Origin: Candidatus Gottesmanbacteria bacterium CG_4_10_14_0_8_um_filter_37_24
Lineage (GTDB): Bacteria; Patescibacteriota; Microgenomatia; 2-02-FULL-39-11
Direction: 5' to 3'
NCBI GenBank assembly: GCA_002785215.1
Contig: PFMK01000101.1
Coordinates: 1 to 7,794 of the forward strand
DNA length: 7,794 nucleotides
Shown: piece after piece, positions 1 through 6,565 of the stretch
How positions within the stretch are numbered: the stretch's first letter is position 1
Layout of the letters: the number at the start of each line of letters is the position of its first letter
Program-made: the position numbers and the translations under genes
The notes under the pieces: model-generated
Told to the model about the DNA's origin: nothing
Database searches by the model: none
Seen by the model: only the letters and a program-made list of their open reading frames with translations

Positions 1-85
1 ACAAGCTCAGGATTCGCTCAGGGTATCCGCAATATCGCATTCATCCACGAGTTTACACTCGTGGTTTTCTGCGAAGGCGGATAAA
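1..85. repeat. Inverted repeat, left arm (perfect 85-bp match to 6379-6463), cut by the window edge
   Basis: Bases 1-85 are the exact reverse complement of 6379-6463, with no mismatch when compared base by base; homology stops at base 86. The arm contains a long nested palindrome at 24-83: outer stem TATCCGC/GCGGATA, a CGCA/TGCG step, and an inner 8-bp stem at 45-52/57-64 (CCACGAGT/ACTCGTGG) around a four-base loop (TTAC on this strand, GTAA on the other). The inner hairpin is followed by TTTT on the plus strand, so this copy could end plus-strand transcription entering from the left. The element resembles the REP palindromes mobilised by IS200-like transposases, but no transposase is visible. 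It may continue left of the window, because the right arm runs on into further repeat sequence. Confidence 0.93.
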
Positions 86-129
86 GAATTATTCACCCTT
101 GCAGTGTTTTTGTAAATTTCTCTTACCGA

Positions 130-298
130 GGATAAAAGTGGGGAGACGGCTTGTCCCTAAGCCGAGGGAGCCCTCTGATTATCCGAGATTAGAGATACTC
201 ACGTAACTCAGTTCTGTAACTGATTTACTCAGTATATACCCATCTAAACAGCTTTTTCGCCGCGTCTGACGCGGCTGCAAACCTGAGTAAGATGGGTA
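130..298 (+). other. Gene-free region with clustered potential stem-loops; possible structured RNA
   Basis: Part of the 340-bp gene-free stretch 86-425. Complementary segments seen by eye are: GGATAA 130-135 with TTATCC 179-184, enclosing the 6-bp hairpin 147-152/159-164 and a GAGGG/CCCTC hairpin at 164-175; an alternative 7-bp hairpin 173-179/188-194; CAGTT/AACTG at 209-213/218-222; TTACTCAG 225-232 with CTGAGTAA 283-290 (8 bp); TACCCATCT 237-245 with AGATGGGTA 290-298 (9 bp); and a GC-rich 7-bp hairpin 259-265/269-275. The 8-bp and 9-bp pairings cross each other, and only four bases separate their 5' strands, so they look more like alternatives than simultaneous stems. It matches no RNA family I know (not tmRNA, RNase P RNA, SRP RNA or a common riboswitch). 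The strand is uncertain, and the visible promoter lies downstream. Confidence 0.3.
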
Positions 299-337
299 GA
301 AATAAGAAAACCTGCATTTGGGTTGCCTTTTCTTTCA

Positions 338-372
338 TGTCCATTTCTTTTGGGCAAGCAAAGAAATGGACA
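338..372. repeat. Strong 13-bp hairpin
   Basis: Bases 338-350 and 360-372 are perfectly complementary (13 bp) around a 9-base loop. No T-run follows on either strand, so it does not look like an intrinsic terminator. The short ORF that spans it (318-521) has no other support and overlaps the promoter and start of the giant gene, so I treat this as a palindromic intergenic element. Confidence 0.6.
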
Positions 373-425
373 AATTAAGCAAATACGTTGGTGCTTCGTT
401 CAAAATAACCATGCGTAACTCCTTC

Positions 426-455
426 TTGATATTTTCCCGTTTTTCATTACATAAT
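426..455 (+). promoter_or_regulatory. Sigma70-like promoter of the giant gene
   Basis: TTGATA at 426-431 (5 of 6 to TTGACA) and CATAAT at 450-455 (5 of 6 to TATAAT) are separated by 18 bp in AT-rich DNA. Transcription would start near 461-463, giving a leader of about 35 bases that includes the Shine-Dalgarno sequence but none of the upstream stem-loops. Confidence 0.55.
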
Positions 456-479
456 AAATCTATATACATCATCCCTTGG

Positions 480-487
480 AAAAGGGA
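480..487 (+). promoter_or_regulatory. Ribosome binding site that fixes the ATG start at 497
   Basis: The purine run AAAAGGGA ends nine bases before the ATG at 497. The frame stays open upstream to a TTG at 476, but that codon has no Shine-Dalgarno sequence before it, and the purine run would then lie inside the coding region. ATG 497 is therefore the better start. Confidence 0.7.
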
Positions 488-496
488 ATATTTCAT

Positions 497-3400
497 ATGC
501 AAGAAACACCACTATCGGTAGCTACCAAATTACCAGGAGATGCCAGACCACCGGAAGTAAGACCCCATGATGAAGTCGTGGGTTCTCTCCGGAGAATGGT
601 AGGTCACTTGAATACGATAAATACCTTTCCGGGCGCTCTGGAAGCCATAACCCAACAACTGAATGCAGAAACACCTGATGAAGCTCCTTTCAGATTTGGG
701 ACTGATGAAACCGGACAGGTAGATGGATTTTTTTTTGAGGGCTATGAAGATGAGACAGTTGTTTTTGAAGATATGGTTGCTGCTTTACGTAAGACTGGGG
801 CAATTTCACAGGAATATATGGAATCTCTTACTTATACATACGAAGCAGTAATCCGCGGTCTAAACCCGCTTCAACAAATCCTATCTCAAGGAGGCAGAGT
901 GGATAGAGAACTTTTCAATGCTTACTGTTCAGCCCTTGACTCCATACATACCCTTTTCAGAGCCGGAGGGAATGATGGTCTTCGGGCAATTGCTGACAGC
1001 AGGGAGCAGGAGCTGACCAAGCTAAGGTTATCCATCCTGGGAGGCGCTGATCAGGGAAAAACAATAGCAGATTTACAGAGAAAATTGGGAGAGGCGCAAC
1101 AAGCCAGGGATGAAGCACAGGCAGCTCAGGCCAGAAGTGATCTTGCGGCTACAGCTGGTAAAGAAGCCACTCGCGCTCCTGAAGCCGGGGTACACACGCA
1201 ATTTCTTGGTTATGTGAATCTGGCTGTTAAGGGTGATTTAACAGTTACACAGATAGCTGAGATGAAAAAAGCAGGCGGTTTTCCGGTTGGTTTTACGGAT
1301 GTGGATATTGCCGTGATTGAAGATGTTGCTAAGGAGCAGGCTGGGCATCAGCATGACCGTAAGGCAGCAAGCGATTATCTGGGCAATATATTAAATTTAT
1401 CCAATACATTAAGCGCCTTGGAACAAGCTCTACTTAATCGTGACCCCTCAAAAATACCTGATAGTGATGCTAAATTACGGACACAACTGTCAGAATTAAT
1501 CGATGGAATTAAACAGCAGGGTATTACTGAGGGGACGAGAGCTACTGAGACGAGAATGGTTGGGGAAATCCAAGAATCTCAATCAGCAAGACAAAGGATG
1601 CAAAATCAGATAGACAGATTATCCAGGCAGTTAGAGAAGCGTCCTACAGAGGAACAACTTACTGCAGCGTATGAGATGATGCAGGAATTAAGACAAGAAA
1701 TAGTACGATTACAGGGAGCACAAGCTGTTCAACCAGCTCCGGAGCAGGTACCTGAACCACCAGCAAGACCAGTTGTATCTAGCGCTGAGGCAATCGGAGT
1801 CTTAACTGCTCAGGAGGTGGCTGATTTGAGACAAGAGTATGATAGATTAGTCAGGGAGTGTCTTGGTGAGATACCGCCAAATGCTTTTGAAGATCAGGTA
1901 CCTAATCGTGATTCTAAGGTAGGTCTTATCGCAAATAGCAGGGTAGATGCTCTGGCCAGTACGGAAAATGACCTTTCTTGGTCTCCGAATAAGCAGTTTG
2001 GGATATTTAGACTTCTTGATGCGGAGTTTGGCGGAGTTATGGCTGTTTTCAAAGCAGGTATAAAGACTGTAGGTGAAAGACAACTTCAAGGATACTCAGC
2101 TGAGGGTGAATTTACCGGAATGAATTGGGAAGATGACCGTGCCCGTTCGGAAGCAATAGCTGTACTGGCAGAAGACGGACAGACAAGGGATAGATTAAGC
2201 ACACTATTAAGCCAAAAATGTGTAATGGGATATGAATACCAGGAACCATATTCATACGGGAGTAATTCTAACAAGAGATTTATGTTGTCGGATTTGGCTG
2301 ATCTGGCAGGAGATAAACATTATGTAGGGAAACACAGAGGTTTGTATGTAGATATCTTGGGTATTAGGCAAAGCGTGACTGATTTAAGAGACGCTGCCAG
2401 AAGTTTAAGCAGGAAGCACGGTGATTTTTTTGATAAAAGGGTATCGGCGCTTGATACTTTTTTGGATGGCAAATTCTTAAGGGAAGTTGATGAGTTAAGA
2501 GGTCAAGTTGCAGAAGAAATGGAAAAAAAACATTCGGAACAGATTGCACAAAGAATGAGGAGTTCTTATAACGTATCCCGAGATGACGAGATGCCGGGAC
2601 TTGCAGAAGATATAACTAGCGTCCAAGAATTAATTCGTGCCGATGGTGTATCAGCATATCAAAGCAGTATATTGGATTGTCTGGATGGTACCCTGGAAGC
2701 AAGTCATTTATCCGGGAAAGAAGCTGATACTTTGCGAAAAATTCGGGCGCTTGTCAGAGTAAGAATTGCAAAAGGTGAATCATGGTACAAGCACAATCTA
2801 TTTGGGACAAAAGATGTGGATGGTAAGGTAGTACCAGGATCGGCTGTTGACCGGTTATTTAAATCAGCTACCGCACAAAAGCAGGAATTTGAAAGTTTGG
2901 CACAAGCTATGGAAAGCATGGCGTTTGTATATGATATGGCTGAATTTGCCGGAGCCATACCTCCTGATTTCCGTCCGGAAAATATCTTATGGACGCCTGC
3001 AAAATCCGGATTTGAATTAAGCAGGGCAATCCACCCTTATGCTCTTCTTCGTATAGTATTGGCAAACGGCAGGCCGTTATCTGACCTGACGGAATCAGAA
3101 TTGAAGTGGACCCAAATTTATGATCCATCCACCTCTTGGCCCCCACAAGACTATGAAACTCGCAGAAAAGCTGAAAGCAGAGAATATTTGCGTCAGGCAT
3201 TTGAAATGCAAATGCCTGTGGATATCGGCGTTAGTCAGGAATTACCGTTTGCGGTAGTAGTCGGCAGAAATGGTGCTGGCAAGACCTGGGGTTTGGAGGT
3301 TCTTGCCCAGAATACTGGATGTACTGTAACGACCGGACTCAATCTCTTCGCTCATCGGGAGCAGGTGTCAAATACATCTGTAGTAAGGGCGCTTATTAAT

Positions 3401-6355
3401 GCTTCCAGACACAAACAAAATGTCAGTTCCTATCAGGGAGAAATGAAGCTTCTGGCTGCATTATTGAAGGATACGAAGGGTAAACCACCGGGAGAGCTAA
3501 GTTTGGCTATTTTTGATGAGGTGGGTAGAGGTACGGACTCCCGGGATGGTCTTGCGTTGACTATTGCGGTCATGGAATACTGTCGCAGGCATAATATGCA
3601 TTTAGCCGTAGCATCGCATCATGGAAGAAGAATGATGGAGTTGGCCAAAATCTTGAAATTGGATGGTCTTATCCAATTATACACTCCAGACGCTCAAACG
3701 CATGAATTATTGAAAGTAAAAGAATCTGTACCTAGTGGAGGAATAGAGGTTATGGCTCAAAGGGCAAAAGAACAGGGATTGTCTGAAGGTATAATTAATC
3801 CGATTCTTGAAAACGCCAGGCGGATAAGGAGTGTTCACGATAGCCGGACTGAGGTTAACCTTCTCGGTTATTCAGTTCCAACTTCAGCTGATGGCGCATT
3901 TCCATTCGTGACAGACGTAGATCTGAGGGATATCGGTATGTCAGCTACCAGCCGGGATAATTCCGAAATGAATGATCAGGGATTACTTATTGCCAGTAAG
4001 ATGGTTTGGCAGAGAAGAGAAGGTATCTTTTATTTCCAGGGCAGACGATTACCATCTCTCGGAAGAGAAGATATTAAATATGCAGAAACAAAAGCAGTAA
4101 AGGCATGGACTGATGCGTTTGAGACAAGGCTGGTGGATCAGAGTCTTACCTATGATAGAAAAATGCGGAGAAAAACAGATATTGCCCAATTGGTGGCAAA
4201 AGCAAAACAGGATAGACAGGTTGCATCGGATGTCCTACATGCAGCAACAGATGCATTTGTGGGTTTCCAGACATTAGCCCCGTTTGATGTAAAAAGTACT
4301 GAGTTTGTCAATTTTTCCAGAGATGTAGGAAGTTTACTATCAGAAGAAAGTCCGATCGGAGAATGGTTTTCTATCCCTGATGCTTTTGAAGATCATCTGA
4401 GAAGTTTTACTACAATAATGGGAACTAAAGCTGCCAGAACAGGTTATTTCAAGTCAGTTAGGCAATTAGCTGAATATTTTGAAGGTACCGAAAGCGTAGA
4501 TATGAAGAATATTGCTGTTGGGCTAAGAAGATATGCCCAGAGAGAACAAGAGATGGATGATTTTTTTGCCCAAGCAGATGCAGGTAAAAGTTTGAGTTAC
4601 CGCAAAGCTATTGGATCTTATGTTATTAAAAAAGTTGATTACCGTCTAATATCATTTTATAGGGATCATAAGGCTGACTTAGATAGAGAGATTGGTCGAG
4701 TTTTTTCTTCAGAAGAAGATTTTATGAGGTATCTGACTCAGCAGGTGAAGGAAGGAGATCTTTCAGGTTTGATGGCTGTTAGAGGGGTGTTGGCTAGAAT
4801 ACCGTCTACGAATTATTATGACACTAATACCGATCTTCGTAAATACGTAGACTGCTTTGGGAATATCAGAGGAGTCATTGAAAAAGGTTTGCGAGCTAGA
4901 GCGCTTCTTGACAGTGCAAATACCAGATTAAAGGCAGTGGGTAAGACTGGCGGATCAGCAAGCGAAATTGCGGCTATGGTAGAACAAGACATGATAGCAG
5001 GTAGTTATGATACTTATGAGGATATGATGGCGGTATTGAGCATGAATACTAAAGATATCGCTTTTTATGATGAACCCGCCCGTGAAATAAATAGATTCAG
5101 GCAGATATTGGAGTATCAGAAATGGATTGCTTTTGAAGAAGCCGAGGGTGCTAAGCCCAAGCCTGATTTTCCTACAGGTAAAGATTATTATGGAGTATTA
5201 GGGGTGGCGGCTGATGTTGATGCGGCCAGGTTGCAAAGAGCTTACCGCAAATTACAAAAGCAATACCATCCGGATACTTTATATCTGGAAGCTTTGGATG
5301 AGGTTTTAGGTATAGCAAGAGACATGGATTCGGGCGCAAGGGCAAGACTGATTCAAGAACTTCAAAAAGACAAAGTAAAATATGCAGCTGCAGAAGTAAG
5401 AGCAAAAACACTGAAAGATGCCCGATCGAAAGATGCCGAGGCAAAGACAAAAGAAATTGGAGACGCCTGGGAAGTAATCGGTGATCCCGATAAAAGAAAA
5501 ATATACGACACAGTGTATGTAGATCATGCTTTAAACCAGGCAGCTTTTTTACTGACTACAGCAAATACAATCGATGCGCTTGATATGGTTCAACCCACCT
5601 ACAGTGATGACGGTTCATTGGAGATTAAAGATGGTGTCAGTCTGCATCTGGTTGATTCATTGGGGAAAGATAATGTTATTCCCCAATCGCTCAAAATATC
5701 GGCTGATACCGCTGCGACAATTATTGGCGGACCGAACGGAGGAGGGAAATCGCATCTACTGTTGACTATAGCAGATATAGTAGAATGGGCAGATTGTACT
5801 GGATTTGTGCCTGCCAAATCTGCGGTACTGCCGAAAACCAAATTTGTTTTTTCTGCCGTAAATGCTGGTGAATCTATAATGGGAAAGAGTTCCTTCCAGC
5901 GTGAGATTGACAGGTATCTGGATCTTCTGAAGAGGTATACTTCAGCAGGTTGTCCGGAAAATGGGATAATATTTTTGGACGAGCCTTTGGCAAGTACTTC
6001 ATCGGAAGATCAGACAGGCATACTGGTATCCCTTATTGATTTTTTTAGGAGCCGCAATGTAAAAGTGGTAATCACAAACCATAATCATGCCACGTACGAT
6101 TTATTGAGAAGAGCAAAACCTGCTGAGGGCAGAGCTATGAAGTTCTCACCAGTGGCTTTTTCAGCAGATAGAACAAGGAAGTTCCGACTGGATTACTATG
6201 ACGCTGCAAGGACAGATGAGATAAGAAGTCAGGGTTTGGATATAGCATTGGAAATGGGTGTGGAACCTGAAATAGTCAAAATCGCCAGACATGTAAGGAC
6301 AATAATTGACCGTATGGAAGAGAGAAGAAATGGAAACGGCGTTAAAGTAAGCTAA
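497..6355 (+). CDS. Giant tandem MutS-family ATPase protein with an inserted J-domain
   Basis: Protein of about 1,952 residues, numbered from ATG 497; ordinary MutS is about 850 residues. Residues 1-165 are unrecognised. Coiled-coil stretches at about 168-225 and 348-408 lead into a Pro-rich linker (about 411-426). MutS module 1: core-like region from about 433, a lever-type segment ending in an HPyaLL motif, Walker A GRNGAGKT 923-930, SSYQGEM from 977, Walker B with D1007-E1008 followed by GRGT, an SHH histidine motif and the typical C-terminal helices to about 1112. MutS module 2: divergent helical region about 1113-1560; J-domain 1563-1671 with intact HPD 1591-1593 and a roughly 46-residue insertion after it; an LEIKDG segment; Walker A GPNGGGKS 1745-1752; SSFQREI from 1798; Walker B LDEP with D1828-E1829; TNH; C-terminal helices. 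There is no signal peptide or membrane segment, so it is probably cytoplasmic and DNA-associated. No clear mismatch-recognition domain is seen, so a role in classical mismatch repair is doubtful. It is apparently monocistronic, with its own promoter, and is flanked by an 85-bp inverted repeat. The MutS and J-domain calls are secure; the biological role is unknown. Confidence 0.93.
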   Translation: MQETPLSVATKLPGDARPPEVRPHDEVVGSLRRMVGHLNTINTFPGALEAITQQLNAETPDEAPFRFGTDETGQVDGFFFEGYEDETVVFEDMVAALRKTGAISQEYMESLTYTYEAVIRGLNPLQQILSQGGRVDRELFNAYCSALDSIHTLFRAGGNDGLRAIADSREQELTKLRLSILGGADQGKTIADLQRKLGEAQQARDEAQAAQARSDLAATAGKEATRAPEAGVHTQFLGYVNLAVKGDLTVTQIAEMKKAGGFPVGFTDVDIAVIEDVAKEQAGHQHDRKAASDYLGNILNLSNTLSALEQALLNRDPSKIPDSDAKLRTQLSELIDGIKQQGITEGTRATETRMVGEIQESQSARQRMQNQIDRLSRQLEKRPTEEQLTAAYEMMQELRQEIVRLQGAQAVQPAPEQVPEPPARPVVSSAEAIGVLTAQEVADLRQEYDRLVRECLGEIPPNAFEDQVPNRDSKVGLIANSRVDALASTENDLSWSPNKQFGIFRLLDAEFGGVMAVFKAGIKTVGERQLQGYSAEGEFTGMNWEDDRARSEAIAVLAEDGQTRDRLSTLLSQKCVMGYEYQEPYSYGSNSNKRFMLSDLADLAGDKHYVGKHRGLYVDILGIRQSVTDLRDAARSLSRKHGDFFDKRVSALDTFLDGKFLREVDELRGQVAEEMEKKHSEQIAQRMRSSYNVSRDDEMPGLAEDITSVQELIRADGVSAYQSSILDCLDGTLEASHLSGKEADTLRKIRALVRVRIAKGESWYKHNLFGTKDVDGKVVPGSAVDRLFKSATAQKQEFESLAQAMESMAFVYDMAEFAGAIPPDFRPENILWTPAKSGFELSRAIHPYALLRIVLANGRPLSDLTESELKWTQIYDPSTSWPPQDYETRRKAESREYLRQAFEMQMPVDIGVSQELPFAVVVGRNGAGKTWGLEVLAQNTGCTVTTGLNLFAHREQVSNTSVVRALINASRHKQNVSSYQGEMKLLAALLKDTKGKPPGELSLAIFDEVGRGTDSRDGLALTIAVMEYCRRHNMHLAVASHHGRRMMELAKILKLDGLIQLYTPDAQTHELLKVKESVPSGGIEVMAQRAKEQGLSEGIINPILENARRIRSVHDSRTEVNLLGYSVPTSADGAFPFVTDVDLRDIGMSATSRDNSEMNDQGLLIASKMVWQRREGIFYFQGRRLPSLGREDIKYAETKAVKAWTDAFETRLVDQSLTYDRKMRRKTDIAQLVAKAKQDRQVASDVLHAATDAFVGFQTLAPFDVKSTEFVNFSRDVGSLLSEESPIGEWFSIPDAFEDHLRSFTTIMGTKAARTGYFKSVRQLAEYFEGTESVDMKNIAVGLRRYAQREQEMDDFFAQADAGKSLSYRKAIGSYVIKKVDYRLISFYRDHKADLDREIGRVFSSEEDFMRYLTQQVKEGDLSGLMAVRGVLARIPSTNYYDTNTDLRKYVDCFGNIRGVIEKGLRARALLDSANTRLKAVGKTGGSASEIAAMVEQDMIAGSYDTYEDMMAVLSMNTKDIAFYDEPAREINRFRQILEYQKWIAFEEAEGAKPKPDFPTGKDYYGVLGVAADVDAARLQRAYRKLQKQYHPDTLYLEALDEVLGIARDMDSGARARLIQELQKDKVKYAAAEVRAKTLKDARSKDAEAKTKEIGDAWEVIGDPDKRKIYDTVYVDHALNQAAFLLTTANTIDALDMVQPTYSDDGSLEIKDGVSLHLVDSLGKDNVIPQSLKISADTAATIIGGPNGGGKSHLLLTIADIVEWADCTGFVPAKSAVLPKTKFVFSAVNAGESIMGKSSFQREIDRYLDLLKRYTSAGCPENGIIFLDEPLASTSSEDQTGILVSLIDFFRSRNVKVVITNHNHATYDLLRRAKPAEGRAMKFSPVAFSADRTRKFRLDYYDAARTDEIRSQGLDIALEMGVEPEIVKIARHVRTIIDRMEERRNGNGVKVS

Positions 6356-6378
6356 ATTATATAAGGAATTGTAAGTTT

Positions 6379-6463
6379 TTTATCCGCCTTCGCAGAAAAC
6401 CACGAGTGTAAACTCGTGGATGAATGCGATATTGCGGATACCCTGAGCGAATCCTGAGCTTGT
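6379..6463. repeat. Inverted repeat, right arm (perfect 85-bp match to 1-85)
   Basis: Exact reverse complement of the left arm, beginning 23 bases after the giant gene's stop codon. It contains the nested palindrome 6381-6440: TATCCGC 6381-6387 with GCGGATA 6434-6440, CGCA 6391-6394 with TGCG 6425-6428, and CCACGAGT 6400-6407 with ACTCGTGG 6412-6419 around a GTAA loop. Palindrome-rich sequence continues to 6550, suggesting that this is part of a larger intergenic repeat cluster. Confidence 0.95.
6381..6440 (-). terminator. Candidate terminator hairpin between convergent genes
   Basis: The inner 8-bp stem 6400-6407/6412-6419 is followed on the minus strand by TTTT (AAAA at 6396-6399 on the plus strand), so it could stop minus-strand transcription from the convergent gene. 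On the plus strand no T-run follows, but the roughly 60-base nested stem-loop could still stabilise the 3' end of the giant mRNA. Its identity with the left repeat arm suggests a mobile or repeat origin, with termination as a secondary role. Confidence 0.4.
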
Positions 6464-6480
6464 CGAAGGAGAGTCGAAGG
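6441..6480. repeat. Short reiterated CCTGAGC / GTCGAAGG repeat
   Basis: CCTGAGC occurs twice 11 bases apart (6442-6448 and 6453-6459), and GTCGAAGG occurs twice (6462-6469 and 6473-6480). The pattern resembles short intergenic repeats that I recall from several bacterial genomes, but I cannot assign a named family. The first 23 bases also belong to the right inverted-repeat arm. Confidence 0.5.
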
Positions 6481-6486
6481 GTAATG

Positions 6487-6511
6487 CTTCGGCGGATTTC
6501 GCTCGCCGAAG
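6487..6511. repeat. 8-bp GC-rich hairpin
   Basis: CTTCGGCG at 6487-6494 pairs perfectly with CGCCGAAG at 6504-6511 around a 9-base loop. It lies between the right inverted-repeat arm and the second GTAA hairpin. No T-run follows on the plus strand. Confidence 0.6.
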
Positions 6512-6515
6512 AATT

Positions 6516-6550
6516 TGAAGATACCACGGACGTAAGCCCGTGGAGCTTCA
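6516..6550. repeat. Second GTAA-loop palindrome of the REP-like type
   Basis: CCACGG 6524-6529 pairs with CCGTGG 6538-6543, then after an A-C mismatch C6531 pairs with G6536, closing a GTAA loop (6532-6535). An outer TGAAG/CTTCA pair (6516-6520/6546-6550) extends the stem. The CCACG...CGTGG arms, GTAA loop and orientation match the inner hairpin at 6400-6419, so the two appear to be diverged members of one palindrome family. It ends 16 bases past the stop codon of the minus-strand ORF at 6566. Confidence 0.6.
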
Positions 6551-6565
6551 TTGGTAGATGCGGTG

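Noticed and set aside
225..298. HDV-like ribozyme fold from the two crossing pairings
   Set aside because: The 3' strands of the two stems directly abut, leaving no room for the P4 region and catalytic-cytosine strand, so the HDV topology is not met.
476..496. TTG at 476 as start of the giant gene
   Set aside because: It has no Shine-Dalgarno sequence upstream; the purine-rich AAAAGGGA at 480-487 is correctly placed for the ATG at 497.
318..521. Plus-strand 67-codon ORF upstream of the giant gene
   Set aside because: It spans the 13-bp hairpin, the promoter and the start of the giant gene, has no ribosome binding site, and its composition looks like translated repeat sequence.
700..800. GFFFEGYEDE near residue 80 as the MutS mismatch-binding FxE motif
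   Set aside because: The local resemblance to GDFYELF is real but short. The surrounding residues do not follow MutS domain I, and about 350 residues of coiled coil and linker separate it from the MutS core. The three Phe codons come from a T9 tract.
5574..5765. Plus-strand 63-codon ORF inside the giant gene
   Set aside because: It is out of frame with the conserved region leading into the second Walker A and has no independent support.
1847..5841. Minus-strand ORFs of 61-97 codons inside the giant gene (for example 2907-3200, 5172-5450, 5599-5841)
   Set aside because: They are antisense shadows of a long coding frame with clear domain homology; none has a recognisable motif or ribosome binding site.
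6408..6550. CRISPR array from the repeated CCACG...GTAA...CGTGG motifs
   Set aside because: There are only two diverged copies, with non-uniform spacing, other palindromes between them and no cas genes.
6357..6551. Minus-strand 64-codon ORF over the intergenic palindromes
   Set aside because: It consists of translated repeat and hairpin sequence, including the right inverted-repeat arm; no gene-like features.
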